This document shows positions 1-8,300 of a stretch of DNA of 25,698 bases, piece by piece. How positions within the stretch are numbered: the first letter of the stretch is position 1; the number at the start of each line of letters is the position of its first letter. Source of the DNA: CAZNYG01 sp964577205 (lineage in GTDB: Bacteria; Elusimicrobiota; Endomicrobiia; Endomicrobiales; CAIRNS01); assembly GCA_964577205.1 (NCBI GenBank), contig CAZNYG010000030.1, positions 1 through 25,698 on the forward strand, in the 5' to 3' direction. Below the pieces are notes generated by a model that made no database searches, was not told the origin of the DNA, and worked only from the letters and a program-made list of their open reading frames with translations. A program made the position numbers and the translations under genes.

Positions 1-251
1 GCTAATTGCTCACCTTGACGACCATCAAAACTTGCAAACTCTTTGATATCCGCTCCGGCAACAAAAGATTTTTCACCAGAACCAGTCAAAATAATTACTC
101 GAATAGCAGAATCAGAATCCGCATCCGTAAAAAAGTTTGAAATATCATTTAATAAATCTTTGTTCAATGCATTTAATGCTTGCGGACGATTTAAAGTAAC
201 TAACGCAATTTTATTTTCTACTTCAACAATCAGATTGTTATAATTATATGA
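1..251 (-). CDS. Enoyl-CoA hydratase/isomerase family, N-terminal fragment (likely foreign to the contig)
   Basis: The minus strand reads without a stop from about 251 to the window edge. It gives a crotonase-fold N-terminus: NNLIVEVENKIALVTLNRP, then ALNALNK, then VIILTGSGEKSFVAGADIKEF. The last stretch carries the family's oxyanion-hole and CoA-binding segment (AGADI). Enoyl-CoA hydratases hydrate trans-2-enoyl-CoA in beta-oxidation and related pathways. The start codon is uncertain: no ATG is in frame before position 251, and a TTG at 257-255 lies inside DNA that codes for CarA in another frame. The stretch is strikingly AT-rich with A/T-ending codons, unlike the GC-rich DNA that begins about 253. 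The protein resembles Bacteroidetes-type hydratases. I read it as a piece of another genome joined to this contig; a real recent rearrangement is the alternative. Confidence 0.75.
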
Positions 252-348
252 AAACAATTTCCCCGTCCCGTTCTCCCTCGGCGCCGAAAGAACGGCCCTC
301 AAATACTTTTCCCGACTCAAGCGCGATGATCCCTTTTTTTACCGCCAT
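244..348 (-). pseudogene. carA: Carbamoyl-phosphate synthase small subunit, 5' fragment (truncated at about codon 33)
   Basis: An ATG at 348 opens a frame reading MAVKKGIIALESGKVFEG followed by RSFGAEGERDGEIVF, then Ile and a TAA stop at 246-244. This matches the N-terminus of CarA, where the family normally continues GE(I/V)VFNT.MTGYQEI. The homology stops exactly where the DNA changes to AT-rich enoyl-CoA hydratase sequence, so only about 33 of roughly 360-380 residues remain. CarA is the glutaminase subunit that feeds ammonia to CarB for pyrimidine and arginine synthesis. The start codon lies within the last codons of purA (10-nt overlap), which suggests translational coupling. The truncation more likely reflects a chimeric assembly than a real pseudogene. 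Confidence 0.8.
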
Positions 349-1625
349 AATGTTTGTTTACCGACTTCTATGGTCTCTTCCCGCTTCCTGCCCAGCGAGA
401 CAAGGGCTATATTGGCGCCGACCAGTTCGCTGATGCGCCGCACATATTTCTGCGCGTTCTTCGGAAGATCGGCGAACCGTTTAATACCGCGGATCGATTC
501 GCTGAACCCGGGATGCTCTTCGTAAACCGGGGTACATTCCGCCTGAAGGGTCCGTGACGCCGGGAACTCGGAAATAACTTTCGCCTTGTGTTTGTAGCCG
601 ACGCAAATCTTCAATGTCTCGAGGCCTTCAAGGCAGTCAAGTTTGGTAAGGATGAGGTTCTGTATGCCGCTCAGCCGGACGCTGTGCCGCACGACCACCG
701 CGTCGAACCAGCCGCAGCGGCGAGGGCGGCCCGTCGTCGCGCCGAATTCCTGGCCGCGTTCACGAAGATATTCCCCGGTCTTGCACATCAGTTCCGTGGG
801 GAACGGCCCTTCGCCGACCCGGGTCGTATATGCCTTGACGACGCCCAGCACCGAATTGATATGCGTCGGGCCCACACCCGCGCCGACGCAGACGCCGCCC
901 GCTATCGGGTTGGACGACGTTACGAAAGGATACGTCCCGAAATCGAGGTCCAGCATGGTGCCCTGAGCGCTTTCAAAAAGTATCTTTTTCTTTTCCCTGC
1001 AGGCTTTTTCGAGAAGCAGCCCTGTGTCGGTGACAAAGGGTTTCAGGAAGCGGCGCAGCTTCTGATAGTCCTTAAGCGTTTCTTTGCGCACATTATCGAC
1101 AGAAACGACTTTTTTGAGCAGGGGCGCTTTCTCCTGCAGGTTCTGTTCCAGAAGCTCCATGAAGACTTTTTCTTCAAGGTAATCGACTGCGCGGATACCC
1201 ACGCGGGTAACTTTGTCCGCGTATGCGGGGCCGATGCCGCGTTTGGTCGTCCCGATCTTGACTTTGCCCCGTTCATGCAGCTCGTCGAGATAGCGATGGT
1301 ACGGAAGGATGATGTGCGCCGATTCACTTATAAAAAAACGGCCGTGAAGATCAAGTTTTTTGGTCTTCAAAAGCCGCGCTTCTTCGTAGAGCCCTGAGGG
1401 ATCTACCACAACGCCGTTAGTGATGCAACAGACTTTGCCGGGAAGGAGAACACCGGAAGGGATAAGGTGCAGAACGAAAGGTTTGTTGTCTACAATGATC
1501 GTATGGCCCGCGTTGTTCCCACCCTGGTAACGGACGATCAGGTCAGCCTGGTTTGAAAGATAATGGACAACTTTACCCTTTCCTTCGTCGCCCCACTGAG
1601 TTCCCACGACTACCAGAGTTGACAT
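339..1625 (-). CDS. purA: Adenylosuccinate synthetase
   Basis: A 428-residue protein of normal family length. It catalyses GTP-dependent ligation of IMP and aspartate to adenylosuccinate, the first committed step to AMP, in the cytosol. Visible signatures are the P-loop-like WGDEGKGK (residues 11-18, with catalytic Asp13), NNAGHT with His41, GTTKRGIGPAYADK (from residue 125), and the aspartate/IMP-binding region near residues 297-308 with RPRRCGWFD. The ATG at 1625 is preceded by a GAAAGG-like ribosome binding site 8 nt upstream and starts directly with the expected beta strand (TLVVVGTQWGDEG). The stop codon overlaps the carA start by 10 nt. A tRNA-Glu lies about 140 bp upstream on the same strand. 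Confidence 0.98.
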   Translation of the reverse strand: MSTLVVVGTQWGDEGKGKVVHYLSNQADLIVRYQGGNNAGHTIIVDNKPFVLHLIPSGVLLPGKVCCITNGVVVDPSGLYEEARLLKTKKLDLHGRFFISESAHIILPYHRYLDELHERGKVKIGTTKRGIGPAYADKVTRVGIRAVDYLEEKVFMELLEQNLQEKAPLLKKVVSVDNVRKETLKDYQKLRRFLKPFVTDTGLLLEKACREKKKILFESAQGTMLDLDFGTYPFVTSSNPIAGGVCVGAGVGPTHINSVLGVVKAYTTRVGEGPFPTELMCKTGEYLRERGQEFGATTGRPRRCGWFDAVVVRHSVRLSGIQNLILTKLDCLEGLETLKICVGYKHKAKVISEFPASRTLQAECTPVYEEHPGFSESIRGIKRFADLPKNAQKYVRRISELVGANIALVSLGRKREETIEVGKQTLWR

Positions 1626-1671
1626 GATCTTTTACCTTTCATAAAACAACCGTTTGCATGAAGCCCCTTCC

Positions 1672-1691
1672 GATCCCGCGCACGCGGGATC
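1672..1691. repeat. Perfect 9-bp-arm palindrome upstream of purA
   Basis: GATCCCGCG, then CA, then CGCGGGATC: a perfect inverted repeat with a 2-nt centre, in the 140-bp gap between tRNA-Glu and purA. A second short palindrome (AAGAAC, GATT, GTTCTT) lies at 1730-1745. There is no T-run, so a terminator is not obvious. It could be an extragenic palindrome, an operator, or part of the purA leader. Confidence 0.6.
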
Positions 1692-1765
1692 TCACTACGC
1701 GGGACTCAGAGTCTCCATTAAAACGGTATAAGAACGATTGTTCTTGTTCACGGCGCCGGAAAATA

Positions 1766-1841
1766 TGGCGCCCCCAAGGGGATTTGAACCCCTGTCGCCG
1801 CCTTGAAAGGGCAGTGTCCTAGACCCCTAGACGATGGGGGC
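1766..1841 (-). tRNA. tRNA-Glu (anticodon TTC)
   Basis: The reverse strand folds as a standard cloverleaf. The 7-bp acceptor is GCCCCCA paired with TGGGGGC. The anticodon stem-loop is CCCTTTCAAGG with TTC, and the T-arm contains GGTTCAAAT. The 3' end GCCA follows the acceptor, so CCA appears to be encoded (1766-1768), unlike the other three intact tRNAs here. It is the last of the tRNA-Lys / broken tRNA-Glu / tRNA-Glu run that reads toward purA. Confidence 0.96.
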
Positions 1842-1900
1842 AGCAACTTCTGTACTCTATCAAACTTGCGTTCTGTGCGTGTTCTTCTTTCAAGTCGGCC

Positions 1901-2063
1901 CGGGCGCTCACCATCTCGCGCCCGCCGCCAATCTCGTCCGGGTTATTCCCCGGACGGCGGCCCTTGAAAGGGCAGTGTCCTAGTTGCTACGCAACCCGGG
2001 GCTTCCTCGCTCTGCGATTAAGCCCGTCCGTGGCACGTTGCGCCTGTTCGGCGCAACACGGAC
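1901..2063. repeat. Array of back-to-back GC-rich hairpins
   Basis: Six inverted repeats follow each other almost without spacers. (1) 1901-1907 pairs with 1918-1924. (2) 1925-1929 pairs with 1956-1960, enclosing 1936-1942 paired with 1949-1955. (3) CCCTT 1961-1965 pairs with AAGGG 1968-1972, which is the tRNA anticodon arm. (4) GTTGC 1983-1987 pairs with GCAAC 1991-1995. (5) GGGCTT 1999-2004 pairs with AAGCCC 2020-2025, with TCGC/GCGA inside. (6) GTCCGTG 2026-2032 pairs with CACGGAC 2057-2063, enclosing TTGCGCC 2038-2044 paired with GGCGCAA 2050-2056. All arms match perfectly. Hairpins 4-6 lie mostly within the 77-nt insert that splits a tRNA-Glu copy. The whole block should be transcribed between tRNA-Lys and tRNA-Glu. 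Identity is unknown; it could be clustered extragenic palindromes or a structured RNA. Confidence 0.75.
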
Positions 2064-2080
2064 CCCTAGACGATGGGGGC
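1961..2080 (-). pseudogene. Broken tRNA-Glu copy, split by a hairpin-rich insert and lacking its 3' half
   Basis: Positions 2061-2080 repeat the first 20 nt of the intact tRNA-Glu (acceptor 5' strand and D-arm), and 1962-1983 repeat its next 22 nt through the anticodon stem (CTAGGACACTG, then CCCTTTCAAGG). The two parts are separated by 77 nt (1984-2060) at the D-loop. After the anticodon stem there is no T-arm or acceptor 3' strand; a different hairpin (1925-1960) takes its place. Identity with the intact copy in the retained parts is complete, so the duplication and disruption look recent. It cannot fold as a cloverleaf. A group I intron is excluded by size and position. Confidence 0.75.
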
Positions 2081-2103
2081 AGCAATTTTGCTCTGCAAAA
2101 ATG

Positions 2104-2176
2104 TGAGCCCGGTGCGATTTGAACGCACGACGCCCTCATTAAAAGTGAGGTGCTCTACCAACTGAGCTACGGGCCC
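2104..2176 (-). tRNA. tRNA-Lys (anticodon TTT)
   Basis: The minus strand gives acceptor GGGCCCG paired with CGGGCTC (one G-U), a D-arm with AGCTCAGTTGGTAGAGC, an anticodon loop CTTTTAA (TTT) and a T-arm with GTTCAAATC. The discriminator is A at 2104; no CCA is encoded (CAT follows). It is the first gene behind the promoter at 2276-2305, and the broken and intact tRNA-Glu genes follow on the same strand. Confidence 0.97.
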
Positions 2177-2275
2177 ATCAAAAAAGTGCCGGGAAAGAGC
2201 GCGGCGGGGCGATTTGACATAAAAAAACCGCGGGATATGTCCGGCAGCCCGGGCGCCCATCGCTGTAACAGCCAA

Positions 2276-2305
2276 ACTATAGCATAATAGGCCGAAGCTT
2301 GTCAA
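2276..2305 (-). promoter_or_regulatory. Sigma70-type promoter for the tRNA-Lys/tRNA-Glu unit
   Basis: On the minus strand TTGACA (2305-2300) and TATAGT (2281-2276) are separated by 18 bp. The predicted start near 2269 leaves about 90 nt before tRNA-Lys. It begins only about 11 bp downstream of the stop codon of the giant gene, so the tRNAs have their own promoter. Confidence 0.75.
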
Positions 2306-2316
2306 CGCCACCGATG

Positions 2317-5300
2317 TTAAGCCGCGGCAAATAATTCCCTCACCGAACGGATGTTATTGATCATCGTACGGAATTCGTCGACCGCGATGATCTCCCTGCG
2401 GGCATTAAGAAGGTCCATGGCATAGATCGTCTTCGCGATAGCCGCGGTGGATCCCTGCCCGTCAACCCGCCCGGAGAAAAGGGACATCCCGTTCTTCCTG
2501 ACAATATTCAGGATATTATCCAGCTGTTTCCCGGCCGCTGCCCGTTGAGTTCCCGACATATCGGCCATCACGTTTATTTCCCGCACGGCATCGATGAAAT
2601 CATTCCGGCCCTGGCCCGTAAGGTCAATGCCGTTATTCCACATGTCCCGCATTTTGTCGATGGTCAATCCCGAATACGCGGCCGCGTACAACATGGTTTC
2701 AAGCGTCTCCCTGTCCCCTTTGGTGACGGGAACGCGGCGGACCGCGGAGGCATACAGCGTCGAAAGAGTTCTTTTGGCCGCTCCTTCCATGAACCCTGTC
2801 AGTTCATGACGGGCAAGACCGCGGTTTTCGTCGCTGTAACGGGTATCAATATCTTCAAAAGCGTTCAGGAATGAGACGACGGAAGGATGCTGCCGGTATT
2901 TCTGAGCTGACGCGGCGATGTCCCTTAGCGCCGCGTCGCCGGGAACGTCCAGGAGCCTTACCATCTCGATCACCAGCGCCTCGGGAAGGTAGCCGTTCAA
3001 GGCATATCCCGTGTCAAAACCGCGATGGAAAACGCTCTCCGGCGTTTTCGCGAGGAATGTCACGGGGTTAGCGGCATTCAGCGCTTCGCGGATCTCCCGG
3101 GAAGTGGCGGCGATCACATTGCCTTTCACGGGTACCCGATACCGGCGGCCCTGCCCCTCGGCGGGCTCTATCACCCATTGTATCTTTTCCCCGTGGAACA
3201 GGTCGGTATTTATCAATAACACAGTGATACCCTGCAGACGCCGGACGTATTCACGTATAGCTCCGGCGATCTTTACGCCTCCCGCTTTTTCCCGCACATC
3301 GCCAAAACCGATCTCCGCGACCGTAACAGTAAAACCGGCCTTCCGCAGGGGTTCGCTGTCTATGTCCTTCCCCGCCAGGGCATACGCGCTCCTGCCGGCC
3401 GGTACCGCCTCCCTGAGCATCAGCGCCTGTTCTTCGGTAACCGCGGTATTAACGGTATAGCAGATGCCGTCAAACCCGCAGGAGAACCAGCCGCGGACGG
3501 CTTCAGCCGTTTGTCCGACATTGCCGCCGTCGACCCTCATTTCAAAAAGGATCTCTTTTTCCCCTCGATGCACACGGCCGATCTGGGCACACAGCTCGCG
3601 GTATGCCAGGAACTGGATAACAGCGTTCCCGCCAAACCGGGACAGCCAGTGATCCTGATCATCCCGGTACTTCCGGAATGCGGGATCGTTCTCAAAGCGC
3701 CCTTTGAGCGCGTCATTCTTTGCCTTTACCAGTTCATCATCGGAAACGAAGCCGTCGTCGGACACAGTTACCGCTTTCTGGCCTTCAACGTTCACCAGAG
3801 CGGGCCTGCAGGCAAAAGGGCTTGACGGATCGACAAGTCCCGTAAGCAGGACCGTGTCTGTTCCGTACATTTCCAGATCATTTTCAACGAACCGCGAAAT
3901 ATTGTTCAGCTGCGCGATACCGCTGTCATCGCGCGTCATCATCGCGGACACGGGCACCGCCGCCACCATCTCCAGGCCCCTGGTCACACCGGTACGGGCG
4001 GTGTCTCTGAGAGCCTGTCCGAAAGCTTTATACATATCGCTTCTGTTCTCAGGAATACCGGGAACCTCCCGCCCGTCTGTTTTATCCATAATAACAGCCG
4101 CATGGGCGAATACTTCCGCGGAATCCGGATCCATGTCCATGGAAAGCCGTGGATTCGCATCGTAAGAACTCCCGTCCAGTTCCAGGATGTACGGCTTACG
4201 AAGATCGACCGGCATCCCGGCCTCACTCAGGGTATCGCGCAATGGGCCATTGTAATAGAGTTCCTCGACGGCTTTTTGCGCCGCCGCGCAGAAGATCTCT
4301 CTATCATCATACGCAGACGCGGCCCGGGATTCACCCAGTATCATCCCGGTATCGTGCAGCGCGAGATAATTCACTTCTCCCCGCTTAAGATATATCACGC
4401 ATTCGCGGACCTCTTGATTGACCTGAACACCGATACGCCCGACGAATATGCCCGTTTTCCCGTTGCCTTTAACTATCGGGACGACCGGGACGTTGTCCCC
4501 GCGCATTCCCTCGATCCGGCCGATCGTGTCCCTGTCTTCCAGAAAGTCCCGTTCTTCGCCCGCGATGATAATGGCCGAAGCGCCTTTGAGATAACGCGCG
4601 GCGACAGGTACAAGTGGATCCGTCCGCTTTTCAGTAGCGGTTCGTCCAACTGTGCCCGGCATCGCGTCCGCCGGAGAGAACGCCGACAAAGCAATAAACA
4701 TCGCCAAAACCAGACCCGCCCCCCAGGCCAGCTGACCCGTCGTCATGACCGCTGACGTATTACCGATAAAGGCCGGGACCATCGCGGCAAAGCCCGCAAG
4801 CGCGGCGGTAAAAGCCGTCATTACGCCGATGCCGGCCGCGGAAGCGACCCCTTTTGCCCTGTCGCGAAAAATTATACTTGTCCTGCCGCATGCGTGCACT
4901 GTTATAAGCGTTCCCGTCTTGCGTTGTATCGAGTTCAGATACCATGCCAGCTCATTCTCATTCCCGTGCTCATTTGAAAACATTCTCATCTTTGCCAGAG
5001 CTGATTTCGCATTCCGCCTCAAAACTTTATTTTTGGGGTCCTTACTCAATGCCATGATGGCCTTCATAAAGTCGATGGATAAAAATGAGAGTACCGCGAA
5101 ATCGTCAGCCGCTTCCATTGAATAACCGTACGTCAAAGGCGATTCTATGACAAGGCCCTGGCTGACGATGTCCGCGGGTACATTGTCTGAAACTGCGTTA
5201 TTATTCTGCAGCTGGTAATATACTTCAACGGGAACCAGGCTCCTGTGTTTTTCTTCCAGCCTGTTCAACCTTTCTTCCGACATCAGCGGACCGAACCCGC

Positions 5301-8300
5301 GGACTTCGCCCAGTTCCCCCAGTTTATGCACGGCCATGGCTACGACGACAGGATCGCGCGAATCCAGCATACCGCCGCACATGCCGATCCATTCGTCCCG
5401 GCTCATCGAGCATTTTTCCAGCGCGAGAAACGCTTCAAAAATGTACCGCCGGCGATCGTCGCCATTTTGATCAAGGACTTTCCGCGCTCTTACATTGCTG
5501 ACATCCGGGGTCAGAACGAACGTCTCGTTACTGCTGTCCTTCAGGTAGGCGGCCAGTTTTTTCCCGTCGATCCCTACAAATCCATTTTTAAAGAACATGA
5601 GCGGAACTGTATTGTCACGCGCTCCGGCCCGCATTTTCGCGTAAAATATTCCGTGCTTTTGTTTCAGCACGCGGTTATTAATACGCTCCTTGACTGCCGG
5701 GCTAAAGACAACGAAGTACAAGCCCAGCGAAAAGACGGACAGTATAGCCAGTGGAATGATATAATCAGAAAAAGCAACGGGGATAACAACGGCTGCCGTC
5801 ATTACGGCGATGCCGTACAACGACGCGTTCCCGCTCTCATGACGTGAACCGGCGCCGTTATCGTCGATCGAGCTCAAAGCTTTATTTATGTCGCCCCTGA
5901 TCCCGTCCGGGCCGGATCCGCGCATTCTTTCGAGCAGGCCCTTTACCTCAGGCATGTACGGCAGGAACTCTCTTTCCTTAAGCGCCTCGAGCATCATCGA
6001 GAACTCATCGCGCCGGTTTTCGTCCGACGGATATCGTTCCAGAAACGAGTATTGCCGCATCAGGCGGATAAGATGCATTTCGGCGCGCAGGTTTTCCAAG
6101 TCCAGGCGTTCCACTGACGGGCGGCCGCGCGGGCGTTTCAGCGCCCTGACAGCCGCCGGAACGGGGATGTACAGGCTGTAACCGAGATCCTCAAGGCCGC
6201 CCGGCGCCCGGGAGAGAATGCTGAAACAATCAACATATTCCGCCTGTTCGAAAAGCGTCCATGTGTCCGCAGCTTCTATCTGCCGCATCCTGGTTTTAAC
6301 TGCGGTATAGTCACCGGGCTCACCGTACAACGGCCTCTTTTTAACGACAACGGCGCGTTCCGGTGAAATAGACGAGATCCGTATAACAGCCTTGTCAACG
6401 GCCCGCCTCAACGGCAGCTCCTTGTCCGGCTTGCCGAAAAGGCTCAGCAGTTCATAGCATTCATTCAGCTTGTCATCCGGGATCCCCGGTTCCAGGTAAC
6501 GGGCAAGGAATGTAACGGCGCCGGTCATCTGTTCAACCATTGATAGTCCTCTGAAATAGCTGTCCTTCTGAACCTTGAGATGCTCGAACGCTCTGTCAAA
6601 ACCGATCTCCGGGAATCCGCCATTTTCAGGGTCTGCGGCCAGGTTTTTAAGAAGGTGCCGCACGATCGAGTTGTCTTTTAGCGCTGGATCTTTTTCAAGC
6701 TGCCGTTCGATCACTCCGCCCGCCACCGATGCCTTTCTCATCATGACGAGAGCCGTAATGGCATCGTATCCGTCGGGGGAGCTTATGCCGGAAATATCCG
6801 CGCGCTTTTCAAGCGCGGCGATCAGAGGCGAATTATCATCGGTCGGAACGCCGTACCGGGCCGCGTCGGCGATGCACACATTTGCCCTTTCCACCGCCAG
6901 AGAGCGGATGGCCGCGTCCTCGTCCAGAACGGCGGCCGCGAGAACGGCATCCAGGATCATCTTCTCGGGCACTGATGTGTCGTCAACCACAAAGCAGCTT
7001 ACGATCAGCGACCGACGGGTTGCGGCATCCTGTTCATGGTACGCGGCTTCCAGCCTGCCGTTCCTCCAGCAGTCGTGATCGTCTTTCAGCTGGCCGTCCA
7101 GGAACTGGTAAAACTTCCCTATATGGGTATTCTCAAGCGCTTCCGCTCTCGCGGAAACCCGCGCATGATGGTAATAATACGCGAGATCCAGGGCCTGGTT
7201 CATCACGCTGTGCGGCATTGCCATATAGGTCCTGCCAAGGTCGTGAAGGATCCGCAATGCGTCGTCGTCCCGCATCTTCCCCAGCATGTCTATCGCCGTC
7301 AGAGGGTCTTCTTTCAGGATACTCAGGATCCTGGCAAGCTCCGGGTTATTCTTCTCCAGCTCGCGATAATCGATGATCCCGAATATGAACAAAAACGGCA
7401 GGGAACCCAAAGCCGCGGAAGATCCCGGCAGAATGCTTCCGGACGTGTATAAGGAGGATACGTGATCCAGGAAAGGAGAGATCATCGCGGCCAGAGGAAC
7501 ATTAAACACGGAAAACTCCGCGAGCCCGAGAAATAAGACCGCAACCCCAAGGAAAAGAATGCCGGCCGCTGCGGTGGCCACCGCGTTATCTGAACGGCCT
7601 TTTCCTGTCCCGCCATCCTGCCATCCGTCTGCCATGGTAAAATGACTGGCTTTTCCGTCACTGTCGGAAAAAGTAAGCCGGCCGCCTTCCGGATCGATCG
7701 CCGTCAGGCGCGAAAGTGATCCATTTTCGTTAAACACCCTGTTGACGGAGGCTATGATCTCCTCCATGCTCATCCCTTTTTGCAGTTCAAGCTTACATAT
7801 ACCGCGGGCTATGCATTCCAGTTGTTCCTGAGGGATAAGGGATACCGGAGGATTTTTCATGGCGTTGAACAGGAACGCGCCCTGCTCCCTGGACAGCCGG
7901 CTATAAATTTCATCCGCGGAACGCGTGTCCCGCGTAATGTTCGGAGTGATCACGACATACGAAATACGCCGTTCGTTTAGCAGCCGCGACAACCCTTCCG
8001 TGTGAAAACCGCCGGCCACGACAACCTTCACTTCCGCGCCGGCCTTTATTGAATCAAAGGCCTGCGCTCCCTGATCAACAAAAGGAAGCGCCGTTCCGGG
8101 ACGGGTATTGACCGTATTCCCCAGCATGGCTTTCACAAAACCGTCGTTGCGCCGGACGTTGACCGAATGGAATTCGCTGAGCAGGGCGTAATACGGATCA
8201 AGAAGGGTAAGCAGCTTTATATCGGCATATTTGGCATAGAGCCGACGGAAACGCCCGTAGTTCTCCATAAAAAAAGCATAATCGTCGGCAGTGATCTTCC

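Noticed and set aside
1901..2063. CRISPR array or attachment site
   Set aside because: The hairpins differ from one another, there are no uniform spacers, and no cas, integrase or direct-repeat att pair is seen.
1961..2080. Intron-containing functional tRNA-Glu
   Set aside because: The T-arm and acceptor 3' strand are missing, and a 77-nt D-loop insert is too short and wrongly placed for a group I intron.
2195..2250. Rho-independent terminator after the giant gene
   Set aside because: There is a T-run and nearby GC palindromes, but no good stem directly before the T-run, and the tRNA promoter lies upstream of it.
2066..2311. An 81-codon minus-strand open frame over the tRNA-Lys region
   Set aside because: It reads through tRNA-Lys and its promoter, so it cannot be a real protein gene.
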